DNA from: Paenibacillus sp. PL2-23
Lineage (GTDB): Bacteria > Bacillota > Bacilli > Paenibacillales > Paenibacillaceae
Direction of reading: 5' to 3'
Assembly: GCF_040834005.1 (NCBI RefSeq)
Contig: NZ_CP162129.1
Location: 1,593,501 to 1,657,500 of the forward strand
DNA length: 64,000 nucleotides
Positions within the stretch are counted from its first letter, which is position 1. Each line of letters opens with the position of its first letter. Shown piece after piece: positions 50,041-59,271 of this stretch. Under the pieces are notes generated by a model, which saw nothing but the letters and a program-made list of their open reading frames with translations, was not told the DNA's origin and did no database searches. Made by a program: the position numbers and the translations under genes.

Positions 50041-51225
50041 TTACCCAGTTTTATGAAAAATGGGTGTTTGGCGATCAGGGGGGATGGGCCGCCATTTGAA
50101 AAACGGCAGGAACAGCACCGCGAGCATCATGCCCAGGAAGGCGATGTAGTACGGCGACACATAGCCCCGCAGCTGTCCGGCAAGCATGGGACCAAGAAAG
50201 GCGCCAATGGAGAAGGCGATCGACAGGACGGAGAAGGTGCGCCCGTATTTCTCCCCGCCGCTGGCTTCAATCAGAAGCGTGGACAGGGCTGGCAGTATAA
50301 TGCCCTTCATCATGCCAATGCCAAGCAGCATGACAGGAAGCGGCAGAGGCGCTCCGGCCGCAATGCCGAAATAGAGCAGGGCGAGGCCGATAGAGCCAAG
50401 CAGCGTGCGATAAAATGCGGGATAGCGGTTCAGGAACAGCAGGCTCAGCGTAATAAGCGCGCCGATGCTGATGACCGAAAACAATAGCCCCGTCGTCATC
50501 ATGGCGTCCTGCGTCTTCACCATCAGCGGAAGCTCGAAGGAGAGAATGCCCTGGGCGCAGCTGAAGCCGACGGGCAGCAGAAAGATGAGCCAGGGCAGCG
50601 GCTGCGAGCTTGGCCGTTTGCCTGACGGCTTCACGGAAGCGCTGGAGGTTCCATGAGCGGGATGTCGGTCCAGCTTCCGGTTGATATCCTTGATGAACAG
50701 AAGCGCGCAAAGGGCGGTTACGACGAGCATCCAGCCAAGCACCATAAAGGCGACGGAGAAGCCGATCTTGGCTACGAGATAGGCGCCGGCCGCGGGGGAT
50801 ACAACAGATGCCAGCGTATGAATAAGGCCGTTGCCGGCCATCAGCTTGCCTTGCTGCGTGATATCGTCCGTCAGCCGGGCCAGCAGCGCCAGACAGGCTG
50901 GGGAGAGGAACGCCAGCACAAAGCCGCTGATGGAACGGAGCAGCAGAAGCTGCCACGGATCGGTTACCTGCGACTGGAACAGCAGCACGATGCCCGCAGC
51001 CATCAGGCTGAAGACAATAAACAGGCGGCTGCCGTACCGGTCGACTCCGAAGCCCGCGATCAGATTGCCAGGCAGATGAGTGATGGAGTACATGCCCATC
51101 ATAAGGCCGATAAAGGCTGGCGCGGCGCCGATCGAGATGGCGAACGGGGTCAGGATGGGGTATTGCGCATGCAGATCGAAGAAGGCGACAAACAGAAATA
51201 AATAAAGCCATATGGCGGTTTTCAC
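50041..51225 (-). CDS. MFS transporter
   Basis: 394 residues with 12 predicted membrane segments. Loop 2-3 motif GFGVDRYGSRLFIV (about 58-71) is the MFS signature GxxxDRxGRR, and GGEKYGRTFSVLSIAFSIGAF follows TM10. A basic central loop (about 190-215) separates the halves. It resembles drug or sugar efflux carriers; the substrate is unknown. The start is GTG 51225, 8-9 bases after GGGAGG. It stands alone on the minus strand, with no regulator adjacent. Confidence 0.87.
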   Translation of the reverse strand: MKTAIWLYLFLFVAFFDLHAQYPILTPFAISIGAAPAFIGLMMGMYSITHLPGNLIAGFGVDRYGSRLFIVFSLMAAGIVLLFQSQVTDPWQLLLLRSISGFVLAFLSPACLALLARLTDDITQQGKLMAGNGLIHTLASVVSPAAGAYLVAKIGFSVAFMVLGWMLVVTALCALLFIKDINRKLDRHPAHGTSSASVKPSGKRPSSQPLPWLIFLLPVGFSCAQGILSFELPLMVKTQDAMMTTGLLFSVISIGALITLSLLFLNRYPAFYRTLLGSIGLALLYFGIAAGAPLPLPVMLLGIGMMKGIILPALSTLLIEASGGEKYGRTFSVLSIAFSIGAFLGPMLAGQLRGYVSPYYIAFLGMMLAVLFLPFFKWRPIPPDRQTPIFHKTG

Positions 51226-51310
51226 AGGCGGTCCTCCCAGCTCTTTTTCTATATAGTTACTGATACGTGCCGGTGGGACAGGATATGACTACCTCACATG
51301 GAAGTGAGCG

Positions 51311-51339
51311 TTTACGCCCTATGTCCGCTAGGCTATAAT
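51311..51339 (+). promoter_or_regulatory. Candidate promoter of the 148-residue gene
   Basis: TTTACG (51311-51316), 17-base spacer, TATAAT (51334-51339). A second pair (TTGTAA 51343, TATAAT 51366) has perfect spacing too but would start transcription inside or after the SD, so it is less likely. Confidence 0.4.
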
Positions 51340-51385
51340 GTTTTGTAATAGGGTTGAGAACGAGATATAATGGAGGGGTTCGAAG

Positions 51386-51832
51386 GTGGATTTTTTAGAT
51401 TTTTCGTCTTATGACGCAGAGACCTGGACAACGTTTCTGAAGGAAAATTGGCTGATTCTAGTAATTGCGCTGGCTGCACTTTGGCTTATTGTCCGGATTG
51501 TGAAGACGGTTGTGAAGTGGGCTATTGTCGCTGCCGTCGTGATTGGCTTAATTCTCTACAGCGGCTATACGCTGGACGACGTGAAGGAGATTGGCGCCAA
51601 AGTGATGGACGGAGCGAAGCAGGAGGCGATTCAGCTGCTCGCCAACTCCAAGGACGCGGAGTACAAGATGAACGACGACGGCACCTATACCGTGAAGTCC
51701 GAAAGCGTGGAGCTGAAGGGACAGGCGGGCGCCAGCGAGGTTCAGGTATCCCTGTACGGCGCGCCTTACATTACCTTGGAGCTGGACGGCGTCATCCAGG
51801 CATTTATCGAGCAAGCGAAACAAAACGGTTAG
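51386..51832 (+). CDS. Hypothetical membrane protein, 148 residues
   Basis: Not recognised. Two membrane segments (about 22-40 and 43-61, LILVIALAALWLIVRIV and WAIVAAVVIGLILYSGY) are followed by an outer, mostly beta-like domain (YKMNDDGTYTVKSESVELKG in parts). The start is GTG 51386, 8 bases after GGAGGGG. The gene ends 40 bases before a class B PBP on the same strand, so a link to wall synthesis is suggested by position only. Confidence 0.75.
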   Translation: MDFLDFSSYDAETWTTFLKENWLILVIALAALWLIVRIVKTVVKWAIVAAVVIGLILYSGYTLDDVKEIGAKVMDGAKQEAIQLLANSKDAEYKMNDDGTYTVKSESVELKGQAGASEVQVSLYGAPYITLELDGVIQAFIEQAKQNG

Positions 51833-51872
51833 CGTGCAGGCCATGCTGCCTGCATGAATGGGAGTGAAGGAC

Positions 51873-53987
51873 ATGCAGGACGATCCGCAGAAGCGGGAGA
51901 TAGACAACCGGCGGAACTTCTCGTTCCGTCTGAACTTTTTTTTCTTTATTACCTTTGCGTTATTCAGCATGCTGATCGTGCGTTTGGCGGTGCTTCAGTT
52001 CGTGGAAGGTCCCAGCCTGAACGCCAAAGGCGTGGAAATTAGCACAAGAAGCAATCAAATTCCGCCCATTCGGGGCAATATTTATGACATGAACGGCTAT
52101 CCCATTGCCTATTCGACGTCGACCCAGTCGATATACTACAATATTCAGCCATCTACGAAGGCCAAGTCCAACGAGGAAGCGGCGAAGGAGACGGCCGAGA
52201 AGCTGGCGGACATCTTCGCGGAATACGGCGACCCGGACAACGCGATGACGGTGGACGACATCCTGTTCCAGATGGATCTGGGGTCCACGCGGAACGTTCA
52301 GTCAGTGCCGAGACGGATCAAGTCGGGTCTGACCAAGGAAGAGATTGCTTACTTCATGGAGAATAAGTCCGCATTCACGGGCATCGACATTATGGAGGAG
52401 AGCGTCCGTAATTACGATAAAAGCTCGATCGCGGTGCAGCTTGTCGGTTATCTGAAGAAGTATAAGGGCGTCAGGACGTCCAATGACTTCTATGCGGAGA
52501 AGATGAATGAGACGGAGCCGACTCTTCAATATTTGGAGGAAGAAGAGGTGGGTCTCGACGGCCTGGAGTTCATGTACCAGGATGTGCTGCGGGGCAAAAA
52601 CGGCCTCAAGTCTTATCCTGTCAACAGACTTGAGCATATTATCGGTCCCGTTCGCATCACGAATCCGGAGAAGGGCGCGAACCTATACCTGACGATTAAC
52701 AAGGATGTGCAGCTGAAGACGGAAGAAGCCATTATGTCTCATCTGGAGAAGATCCGCACCTCGGAGAATCGTTACGAGAAGGCGCTTTACGCGCAGACCG
52801 GCTTCGCCGTGGCGATGGAGGTCGACACCGGCAAGGTTGTCGCTATGGCGAGCATGCCGGATTATGACCCCAACATCTGGGCCGGCGGGAGTATCAGTAC
52901 GGAGGATTATAATAACTTCCAATATCGGCTCGCCAACGGGACGATCCGCACGGTATATGGCTCATATTCCGATGAGGAGCGGAAGCAGCATCCCTCCTCC
53001 ATTGTACCGTCGGGCTCTGTCATCAAGCCGCTTACCGTGCTTGTTGGGCTGAGCGAGGGATTATTCAATACCAACTCGTATTACAACGATACGGGTGCAT
53101 TCTATTACGGCAAAGCTGGTCATGAGACACGTATTGGCAACTCTGAAGGCAAAGTATTCGGCCGTATCGACGGCGCGGGCGCAATTAAAAACTCATCCAA
53201 TCCGTTTATGGCGGCTATGGTTGGCAACGCTCTTTTTCTGCGCGGCCCCGTCAACGGCCAATCCAGCGTAGAGATTTGGGACAGCTATATGAAGCAGTTC
53301 GGGCTGGGCGTATCAACCGAAAGCGGCTTGCCAGGCGAAGTGCTGGGCGTAATTGACTACTTCAAGGAGGCGCAGAACGGAAGCCCTCAGTCGGCCCTTG
53401 TCCAAGCGTCGTTCGGCCAGCAGGGCCGGTATACAACGCTGCAGCTGGCGCAATATACGGCCATGCTGGCCAACAGGGGGCAGCGGATGAAGCCGCAGTT
53501 CGTGAACGAAATCAAGGACGCCGACGGCAATGTTGTGGAAGGCTTCCAGCCGGTTGTGTTGAATACGGTTGAGCTGCCGGAGGAATATTGGGAAGAGATT
53601 GAATATGGCATGTCGCAGGTGAAGGTGCAGGGCTTCGAGGGCTTCCAGCACAGCTTCAACCGGAAGACGGGCACGTCGCAGCAGCCGGTTTCCAAGCGCG
53701 AGGCGAACAACGCGGTGTTCATCGCGTACGCTCCTGCGGAGAATCCCAAGCTGGCCGTCGCCGTTGTTGTGCCGGATGGCGGCTTCGGCAGCTTCGGCGC
53801 AGCCCCCATCGCGAGGCAAATCTTCGACGCTTACGATGTGGAGATTGGTCTGACCGGCACGCCGAACACAGCGCTGAAGAACGCGTTGGCGGCTCAGGCG
53901 AACGGCGCCGCAGACGCCGCTGGAGAGGTGCCTGGCGATGCGGCAGATGCTGGAGATGAAGAGCAAGCGGCGGCGGAGGAGCAATAA
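51873..53987 (+). CDS. Class B penicillin-binding protein (PBP2-like transpeptidase)
   Basis: 704 residues. A short cytoplasmic start and one membrane anchor (about 23-45), PBP dimer domain (IRGNIYDMNGYPIAYS onward), and a transpeptidase domain with active-site SVIK in PSGSVIKP (SxxK), KNSSNPF (SxN) and KTGTSQ (KTG). It crosslinks peptidoglycan at the outer membrane face. The SxxK context PSGSVIKP differs from the usual PGSTFK. The C-terminal 35 residues are Ala/Asp/Glu-rich. ATG 51873 follows GGAGTG; ATG 51858 lacks an SD. Confidence 0.93.
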   Translation: MQDDPQKREIDNRRNFSFRLNFFFFITFALFSMLIVRLAVLQFVEGPSLNAKGVEISTRSNQIPPIRGNIYDMNGYPIAYSTSTQSIYYNIQPSTKAKSNEEAAKETAEKLADIFAEYGDPDNAMTVDDILFQMDLGSTRNVQSVPRRIKSGLTKEEIAYFMENKSAFTGIDIMEESVRNYDKSSIAVQLVGYLKKYKGVRTSNDFYAEKMNETEPTLQYLEEEEVGLDGLEFMYQDVLRGKNGLKSYPVNRLEHIIGPVRITNPEKGANLYLTINKDVQLKTEEAIMSHLEKIRTSENRYEKALYAQTGFAVAMEVDTGKVVAMASMPDYDPNIWAGGSISTEDYNNFQYRLANGTIRTVYGSYSDEERKQHPSSIVPSGSVIKPLTVLVGLSEGLFNTNSYYNDTGAFYYGKAGHETRIGNSEGKVFGRIDGAGAIKNSSNPFMAAMVGNALFLRGPVNGQSSVEIWDSYMKQFGLGVSTESGLPGEVLGVIDYFKEAQNGSPQSALVQASFGQQGRYTTLQLAQYTAMLANRGQRMKPQFVNEIKDADGNVVEGFQPVVLNTVELPEEYWEEIEYGMSQVKVQGFEGFQHSFNRKTGTSQQPVSKREANNAVFIAYAPAENPKLAVAVVVPDGGFGSFGAAPIARQIFDAYDVEIGLTGTPNTALKNALAAQANGAADAAGEVPGDAADAGDEEQAAAEEQ

Positions 53988-54005
53988 CCTCCGTCAGCAG
54001 TTATG

Positions 54006-54042
54006 GCTGTCCTTAACGGGTTTGGTTAAGGACAGCTATTTT
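54006..54042 (+). terminator. Terminator of the PBP gene
   Basis: GCTGTCCTTAAC (54006-54017) pairs perfectly with GTTAAGGACAGC (54025-54036), then TATTTT. Confidence 0.92.
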
Positions 54043-54054
54043 CATAAAATAAAT

Positions 54055-54070
54055 GTTGCACAAGAGAAAC
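54055..54070 (+). promoter_or_regulatory. MntR-like operator of mntABCD
   Basis: GTTGCACAAGAGAAAC keeps the TTGC and GAAA half-sites at the 6-base spacing of Bacillus MntR boxes (type TTTGCCTTAAGGAAAC). It covers the -35 of the mnt promoter, so Mn-loaded MntR would repress. Confidence 0.55.
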
Positions 54071-54085
54071 ATTTTTGTGTATTAT
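54056..54085 (+). promoter_or_regulatory. Promoter of mntABCD
   Basis: TTGCAC (54056-54061), 18-base spacer, TATTAT (54080-54085), overlapping the MntR-like operator; leader of about 105 bases. Confidence 0.5.
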
Positions 54086-54199
54086 TAAAAAAAAGGCGCT
54101 GGACTAAATAAGCTTGACCAGGGCAACACCTAGGGGAACCCATGAAGTGCAGACAAGCGAATTTTAAAAACTTTGAATGGATATGAGGAGGAACATACG

Positions 54200-55165
54200 A
54201 TGCGTATGGGAAGCAGAGGGAATTCCGCATTTAAGAGATTTATGATGACGATTTTATTCCTGGTTGTCACAACGCTTGCTTTATCGGCTTGCAGCAATAC
54301 GGAAGATGGCGGGGCAGGGGACGGCAAGCTCAATATTACGGCAACAACGGGGATGATTGCGGATGTGGTTGCGGAGGTTGGAGGCGAGCACGTTCAGGTG
54401 TCGGGACTGATGGGACCGGGTGTCGATCCTCATCTGTACAAGGCGTCGCAAGGCGACGTGAAGAAGCTTGACGACGCGGATCTCATCTTCTACAACGGCC
54501 TTCATCTGGAGGGCAAGATGGGTGAAATATTCGAGAGGCTGGAGAAGAGCAAGCCAGTCGTAGCTATATCCTCCAGGCTGGAGGAAGCCCAGCTGATGAT
54601 GGACCCCGCGGCAACGGACGGCGCGGTGCATGACCCGCATATCTGGTTCGACGTGAAGCTGTGGATGTCCGCGGTAGAGGTTATACGGGATACGCTTGTA
54701 GAGAAGGACCCGGACCATGCAGCGGCTTACGAGCAGAACGCGGCAGCTTATCTGGTGAAGCTGGAGGAGCTCGACAGCTACGCGAGGGAGCAGATCGCAT
54801 TAATTCCGGAGAAGAGCCGCATTCTCGTAACGGCGCATGACGCCTTCGGCTATTTCGGCAGAGCTTACGGCCTGGAAGTCACAGGTTTGCAGGGAATGAA
54901 TACGATGTCGGAATACGGCTCCAAGGATGTAAGCGAGCTGCGTGATTTCCTAGTCGAGAATGGCATCAAGGCCGTATTCATTGAATCCAGCGTGTCGTCG
55001 AAGTCCATCGAATCCGTCATCGAAGGCGCCAAGAAGCTGGGTCATGAGGTGAAGATTGGCGGAGAGCTGTTCTCTGACGCGATGGGCGATGCGGGGACGG
55101 AGGAAGGCACCTACCTCGGCATGGTAAGACATAACGTAGACACGATTGTCAGCTCGCTGAAGTAA
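54200..55165 (+). CDS. mntA: MntA, manganese ABC transporter substrate-binding lipoprotein
   Basis: 321 residues. Lipobox LSACS near residue 33, then a cluster A-I (TroA-like) metal-binding fold: TTGMIADVVAEVGGEHVQV (in parts), MGPGVDPHLYKASQGDVKKL (in parts, first His ligand), DPHIWFDVKLW (second His), VTAHDAFGYFGRAYG (Glu/His region) and the last Asp in GELFSDAMGD. No His-rich loop is present, which favours Mn over Zn. The sequence closely follows Bacillus MntA. ATG 54200 is 8 bases after GAGGAGG. First gene of mntABCD. Confidence 0.93.
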   Translation: MRMGSRGNSAFKRFMMTILFLVVTTLALSACSNTEDGGAGDGKLNITATTGMIADVVAEVGGEHVQVSGLMGPGVDPHLYKASQGDVKKLDDADLIFYNGLHLEGKMGEIFERLEKSKPVVAISSRLEEAQLMMDPAATDGAVHDPHIWFDVKLWMSAVEVIRDTLVEKDPDHAAAYEQNAAAYLVKLEELDSYAREQIALIPEKSRILVTAHDAFGYFGRAYGLEVTGLQGMNTMSEYGSKDVSELRDFLVENGIKAVFIESSVSSKSIESVIEGAKKLGHEVKIGGELFSDAMGDAGTEEGTYLGMVRHNVDTIVSSLK

Positions 55166-55200
55166 CGGTGAGCTGACCGAGACGAAAGGACGTGAGCGTG

Positions 55201-55998
55201 GTGAGTGAAGCAGCGAGCATACAGCAGGGAGCGAACGGGAGTGCTCCCCTCTCCGTGAGGGGACTCAGCGTCGCTTATCAGAAGAAGCCCGTGCTTCGAG
55301 ACGTTACGTTCGAGGTGAACGAAGGCGAGCTGATCGGCGTTATTGGGCCGAATGGCGCGGGCAAATCCACCATGATGAAGGCTGCTCTCGGCTTGATACC
55401 ATCCATCGCTGGCGAAGTGCTTGTATACGGCAAGTCGGTCAAGGCCCAGCGGAAGCTGATTGGTTATGTGCCGCAGCGGGAATCCGTAGACTGGGATTTC
55501 CCGACGAACGCGCTTGATGTTGTTCTTATGGGCACATACGGCAGGCTGGGCTGGTTCGGCCGTCCCGGCCCGAAGGAGAAGGCGCTGGCGCTGGAATGTC
55601 TGGAGAAGGTCGGCATGGCCGACTTCGCCGACCGCCAGATCAGCCAGCTGTCGGGCGGCCAGCAGCAGCGGGTGTTCCTGGCGAGAGCGCTGGCCCAGAA
55701 CGCCAAGCTGTACTTTATGGATGAGCCGTTCGCGGGCGTTGACGCCGCAACGGAGAAGGCTATTATCACCCTGCTGCAGGAGCTGAAGAAGCAAGGGAAA
55801 ACCGTCATCGTCGTGCATCACGATCTGGCGACGGTGCAGCAATATTTTGACTCTGTGCTGCTGCTGAACGTGGAGCTTCAAGCCTTCGGGCCGACCCCTA
55901 TCACGTTTACGCAAGAGAAGCTCCAGCGTACGTACGGAGGACGGCTCGCATTCCTGGATCACAGCCTGATTCAGGGAGGAAGAGGTGATCGGCCATGA
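55201..55998 (+). CDS. mntB: MntB, manganese ABC transporter ATP-binding protein
   Basis: 265 residues. Walker [10 protein letters not shown] (about 50-58), Q-loop [12 protein letters not shown] (family-typical for metal transporters), signature [15 protein letters not shown], Walker [12 protein letters not shown] and H-loop VVHHDL. A short variable head precedes [11 protein letters not shown]. The start is GTG; 55201 and 55198 are both served by AAAGGA, and GTG 55192 is too close. It ends 4 bases inside the permease gene mntC. Confidence 0.94.
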   Translation: MSEAASIQQGANGSAPLSVRGLSVAYQKKPVLRDVTFEVNEGELIGVIGPNGAGKSTMMKAALGLIPSIAGEVLVYGKSVKAQRKLIGYVPQRESVDWDFPTNALDVVLMGTYGRLGWFGRPGPKEKALALECLEKVGMADFADRQISQLSGGQQQRVFLARALAQNAKLYFMDEPFAGVDAATEKAIITLLQELKKQGKTVIVVHHDLATVQQYFDSVLLLNVELQAFGPTPITFTQEKLQRTYGGRLAFLDHSLIQGGRGDRP

Positions 55999-56933
55999 CA
56001 AACTTTATGGCAATGATGGCCGATCCCAACATGCAATGGATATTTTTTGGATGCTTGCTGCTGGGTCTGAGCAGCGGGGTCATCGGCAGCTTCTCCTATT
56101 TGCGCAAGCAGAGCCTGGTCGGTGATACACTGGCGCACGCGGCATTGCCTGGCATCTGTATCGCGTTTATGCTGACGGGCGTCAAGTCCATCGGCATATT
56201 CCTGGTTGGAGCGGGCATTGCGGGCGTTATCGCGACCTTCGGCATCGGCTATATTACGCGCCATTCCAGATTGAAGCAGGATGCGGCGCTGGGCATTGTG
56301 CTGACGGTATTTTTTGGACTGGGCATTGTGCTTCTCACGTTTATCCAGCATGGCGATTATGGCAATCAGTCCGGTCTTGACAAATTTCTGTTCGGCCAGG
56401 CTGCCGCTATGGTCGGCTCGGATGTGGTGACGATGTCAGTCATAAGCTTATCGCTAGTGACGATCTGCACGCTGTTCTTCAAGCAGTTCAAGCTCATCTC
56501 ATTTGATCCCGGCTTTGCCAAGGGCATCGGCTATCCCGTCGCCCTGTTAGAGCAGCTGCTTATGCTGCTTATTGTGGTTGCGGTGGTTGTCGGCATCCAG
56601 GCGGTAGGCGTCGTGCTTATCGCGGCGCTGCTAATAACCCCCGCCGTCTCGGCGAGATATTGGACGAATCGGCTTGGCGTCATGGTTGCGCTGTCGGGTC
56701 TGTTCGGCGCGTTAAGCGGCGCGCTGGGCACCTGGATCAGCTCTTCGGTGTCTAACCTGCCTACAGGTCCTGTGACGGTGCTGGCGGCTACGCTGTTTTT
56801 CCTCATCTCGATTCTGTTCGGTCCACAGCGCGGCCTCATCGCCAAACGCCTTGCCAGGCTGCGCGTGAAGAGACGCTTCCATCTCGAGAACAAGCCCCGC
56901 GGGGAGGGCATGAAAGGAGAGACGGCGGTATGA
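55995..56933 (+). CDS. mntC: MntC, manganese ABC transporter permease
   Basis: 312 residues with about eight to nine membrane segments of the ABC-3 permease family. The family signature runs through [22 protein letters not shown] (in parts; about 32-53) and the coupling region [18 protein letters not shown] (about 164-181). The last 35 residues are basic and polar. It overlaps mntB by 4 bases (ATGA) and mntD by 4 bases, so the operon is translationally coupled. Confidence 0.93.
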   Translation: MTNFMAMMADPNMQWIFFGCLLLGLSSGVIGSFSYLRKQSLVGDTLAHAALPGICIAFMLTGVKSIGIFLVGAGIAGVIATFGIGYITRHSRLKQDAALGIVLTVFFGLGIVLLTFIQHGDYGNQSGLDKFLFGQAAAMVGSDVVTMSVISLSLVTICTLFFKQFKLISFDPGFAKGIGYPVALLEQLLMLLIVVAVVVGIQAVGVVLIAALLITPAVSARYWTNRLGVMVALSGLFGALSGALGTWISSSVSNLPTGPVTVLAATLFFLISILFGPQRGLIAKRLARLRVKRRFHLENKPRGEGMKGETAV

Positions 56934-57811
56934 GCGATTTCTGGATATTGTTGACGGGCTCGCTTGTAGCGGCATGCTGCGGCATCGTTGGCGTCTTTCT
57001 CGTGCTCCGCAAGATGGCGATGATCGGGGACGCGATCAGCCATTCCGTTATGCCGGGAATCGTGATTGCGTTTCTGATGAGCGGCTCAAGAGATTCCTTG
57101 CTTATGATGTTTGCGGCGCTAGTGTTTGGCGTGTTTACAACGTTCCTCATTGGCCTGTTCGAGCGGGGCGGCATTCAATCGGATGCCTCCATCGGCGTTG
57201 TCTTCACCGCACTGTTCGCGATCGGGGTCATCTTGGTCAGCCTGTTCGCCCGCCAGGTGCATCTTGATCAGGATGCCATCCTCTACGGTGAGATCGCGTT
57301 TGTGCATTGGAATATATGGGAGGTGGGCGGCGTCAGCATGGGCCCGAAGGCGGTCTGGCTGCTTGGCGTTACCCTGCTGATCATCCTTCTGGTCATCGGT
57401 CTGCTATACAAGCAATTTAAGCTTTGCTCGTTCGATCCCGCGCTGGCGGCTGCGATCGGCATACCGGTAGCCTTCTTCCATTACCTGCTTATGGGCCTTG
57501 TATCCATGGCGACCGTCAGCTCCTTCGAAAGCGTCGGCGCGATTCTGGTCGTCGGCATGCTGATCGTCCCTGCTTCAACGGCATACCTGCTCACGGATCG
57601 TCTTGGCATGATGCTGGCGCTCAGCGTCATCGCAGGCATTGCAAGCACGTTCCTTGGCTATGGCGTCTCCATTCTGCTGGACGCCTCCATCGCCGGCTGT
57701 ATGGTGTGCGCGGCGGGCGTCCTGTTCCTGGCGGCGTTCCTCTTCTCGCCAAGTCAAGGGCTTATCATCCGCAAGCTGCGCCAGCGGGCGCTCGCCTCCT
57801 CAGCTCCATAA
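56930..57811 (+). CDS. mntD: MntD, manganese ABC transporter permease
   Basis: 293 residues, ABC-3 permease, paralogous to MntC. Signatures VLRKMAMIGDAISHSVMPGIV (in parts; about 27-47) and FKLCSFDPALAAAIGIPVAF (in parts; about 163-182). It probably pairs with MntC as a heterodimer across the membrane, fed by MntA and driven by MntB. Last gene of the operon, with a strong terminator 34 bases beyond the stop. Confidence 0.93.
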   Translation: MSDFWILLTGSLVAACCGIVGVFLVLRKMAMIGDAISHSVMPGIVIAFLMSGSRDSLLMMFAALVFGVFTTFLIGLFERGGIQSDASIGVVFTALFAIGVILVSLFARQVHLDQDAILYGEIAFVHWNIWEVGGVSMGPKAVWLLGVTLLIILLVIGLLYKQFKLCSFDPALAAAIGIPVAFFHYLLMGLVSMATVSSFESVGAILVVGMLIVPASTAYLLTDRLGMMLALSVIAGIASTFLGYGVSILLDASIAGCMVCAAGVLFLAAFLFSPSQGLIIRKLRQRALASSAP

Positions 57812-57844
57812 TCAGGCAATATTGAGACTGTACATGCGCGAACC

Positions 57845-57898
57845 AGACCGTTGTCTGCCACTCTTATTGGAGAGTGCGGGCGGCGGTCTTCTTTTTTT
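57845..57898 (+). terminator. Terminator of mntABCD
   Basis: A long hairpin: AGACCG (57845-57850) with CGGTCT (57884-57889) and inner pairs with several G-T wobbles down to CACTCT/AGAGTG, then TCTTTTTTT. Confidence 0.9.
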
Positions 57899-57973
57899 CA
57901 TGAATTTGGTACATTATGTGTTAAAATAAGCTGTGCGAATGGTACGGCCACAGAGATAAAGGAGATGAGAACC

Positions 57974-58720
57974 ATGCCCAAATATAAACTGCTGGCGCTT
58001 GATATGGATGGAACCTTGCTGAACGAAAGAAGTGAAATCAGCGAAGGAAACGCAGAGTGGATCAGACGCGCGCGCGAGGCGGGCGTTACGGTCTGCTTCT
58101 CGACGGGAAGAGGCTTCGTCAGCGCGCTGCCCTACGCGGAGCAGCTGAACCTCGATTCGCCGATGATTACGGTGAACGGCGGAGAGATATGGAGCAAGCC
58201 GCATGTCCTCTACAAACGAACGGAGCTTAGTCCGTATTATGTAAGGCGGCTCCACGCCCTTGCGAAGGAGCATCCCGAGGTGTGGTATTGGGCCTATACG
58301 ACGCTTGGCATTTATAACAAGGAGCGCTGGTTCGAGCCGGAGGACGATTATGAAGCGCATCATTGGCTGAAGTTCGGCTATTACACCGAGGATGACCGGG
58401 CCCGCGAGCTTATATTGGCCGAGGCGCAGAGCTGGGGAGCGCTGGAGATCAGCAACTCGTCGCCCTGGAATCTGGAGCTCAATCCGGAGGGCGTATCCAA
58501 GGCAAGCGCGCTCAGGGAGCTGTGCGAATGGATGGGCATCGGGATGGAGGATGTTGTGGCCGCGGGCGACAGCCTGAATGATATTGCAGCGATTCGGGAG
58601 GCCGGGCTGGGCGTCGCGATGGGCAACGCGCAGACTGCTGTGAAGCAGGCGGCTGACGTTATTACGCTTACGAATGATGAGGACGGAGTAGCGGAAATCA
58701 TTAAACGATTTGTGCTGTAG
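57974..58720 (+). CDS. Cof-type HAD-IIB phosphatase
   Basis: 248 residues. Motif I LALDMDGTLLNE (nucleophile Asp, about 6-17), motif II FSTGRGF (about 43-49), Lys motif within LNPEGVSKASALREL, and motif IV VVAAGDSLNDIAAIREAGLGVAMGNA (in parts; about 195-220). The C2B cap lies between motifs II and III. Such enzymes dephosphorylate sugar phosphates, pyridoxal phosphate or FMN; the substrate is unknown. ATG 57974 is 9 bases after AAAGGAG. Confidence 0.93.
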   Translation: MPKYKLLALDMDGTLLNERSEISEGNAEWIRRAREAGVTVCFSTGRGFVSALPYAEQLNLDSPMITVNGGEIWSKPHVLYKRTELSPYYVRRLHALAKEHPEVWYWAYTTLGIYNKERWFEPEDDYEAHHWLKFGYYTEDDRARELILAEAQSWGALEISNSSPWNLELNPEGVSKASALRELCEWMGIGMEDVVAAGDSLNDIAAIREAGLGVAMGNAQTAVKQAADVITLTNDEDGVAEIIKRFVL

Positions 58721-58752
58721 CTCCGGCAGCGTGTGGAAGGGAGCGAGTGGAC

Positions 58753-59235
58753 ATGGATATTTTGGGCTGGACGCTGGTCATCCTGTTGTTTGTTGTTGGA
58801 ATGGCTGGCGCGATTTATCCCATTTTGCCGGGAGCTGTAGCGATATACGGCGCGTTTTTTGTATATGGCCTGTTCTTCTCCTTCAGCGAATTCGGCATTA
58901 TTTTCTGGATATTGCAGACGTTAATCTTTATCGTGCTTTTTGTCGCGGATTACGCGGTAAGCGCATGGGGCGTCAAGAGGTTCGGAGGCAGCAAGCCCTC
59001 CATCTACGGGAGCACGCTCGGCCTTGTCTTGGGACCCTTCGTCATTCCGGCGTTCGGGCTTATAATTGGACCGTTCGCAGGGGCAGTAGTTGGCGAAATG
59101 ATCGCGGGCTCCAATCTGGAGAAATCCTTGAAGGTTGGCTGGGGCTCGCTTGTCGGCCTGTTCACCAGCGTCGTCGTCAAGATTATTCTGCAGAGCGCGA
59201 TGATTGCCATATTCGTATTCCAGCTTGTAATCTAA
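58753..59235 (+). CDS. DUF456 family membrane protein (YqgC-like)
   Basis: 160 residues with four to five membrane segments and several Gly-rich stretches: GMAGAIYPILPGAVAIYG (about 14-31), GSTLGLVLGPFVIPAFGLIIGPFAGAVVGE (in parts; about 86-116) and GSLVGLFTSVVVKI. The pattern fits DUF456/YqgC. No function is known. ATG 58753 has GGGAG 9 bases upstream; GTG 58747 is too close to it. It lies 32 bases after the HAD gene. Confidence 0.82.
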   Translation: MDILGWTLVILLFVVGMAGAIYPILPGAVAIYGAFFVYGLFFSFSEFGIIFWILQTLIFIVLFVADYAVSAWGVKRFGGSKPSIYGSTLGLVLGPFVIPAFGLIIGPFAGAVVGEMIAGSNLEKSLKVGWGSLVGLFTSVVVKIILQSAMIAIFVFQLVI

Positions 59236-59271
59236 GGTAAACACTATTCGAAGCAGAGGCGGTAATGAACA

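Noticed and set aside
50028..50096. 22-codon plus-strand frame MPCAFTQFYEKWVF... with a strong GGAGGAG SD and TTGACA upstream
   Set aside because: It overlaps the 3' end of the MFS gene antisense, has no -10 at proper spacing, no recognisable product and no downstream partner. The SD makes it worth remembering but not reporting.
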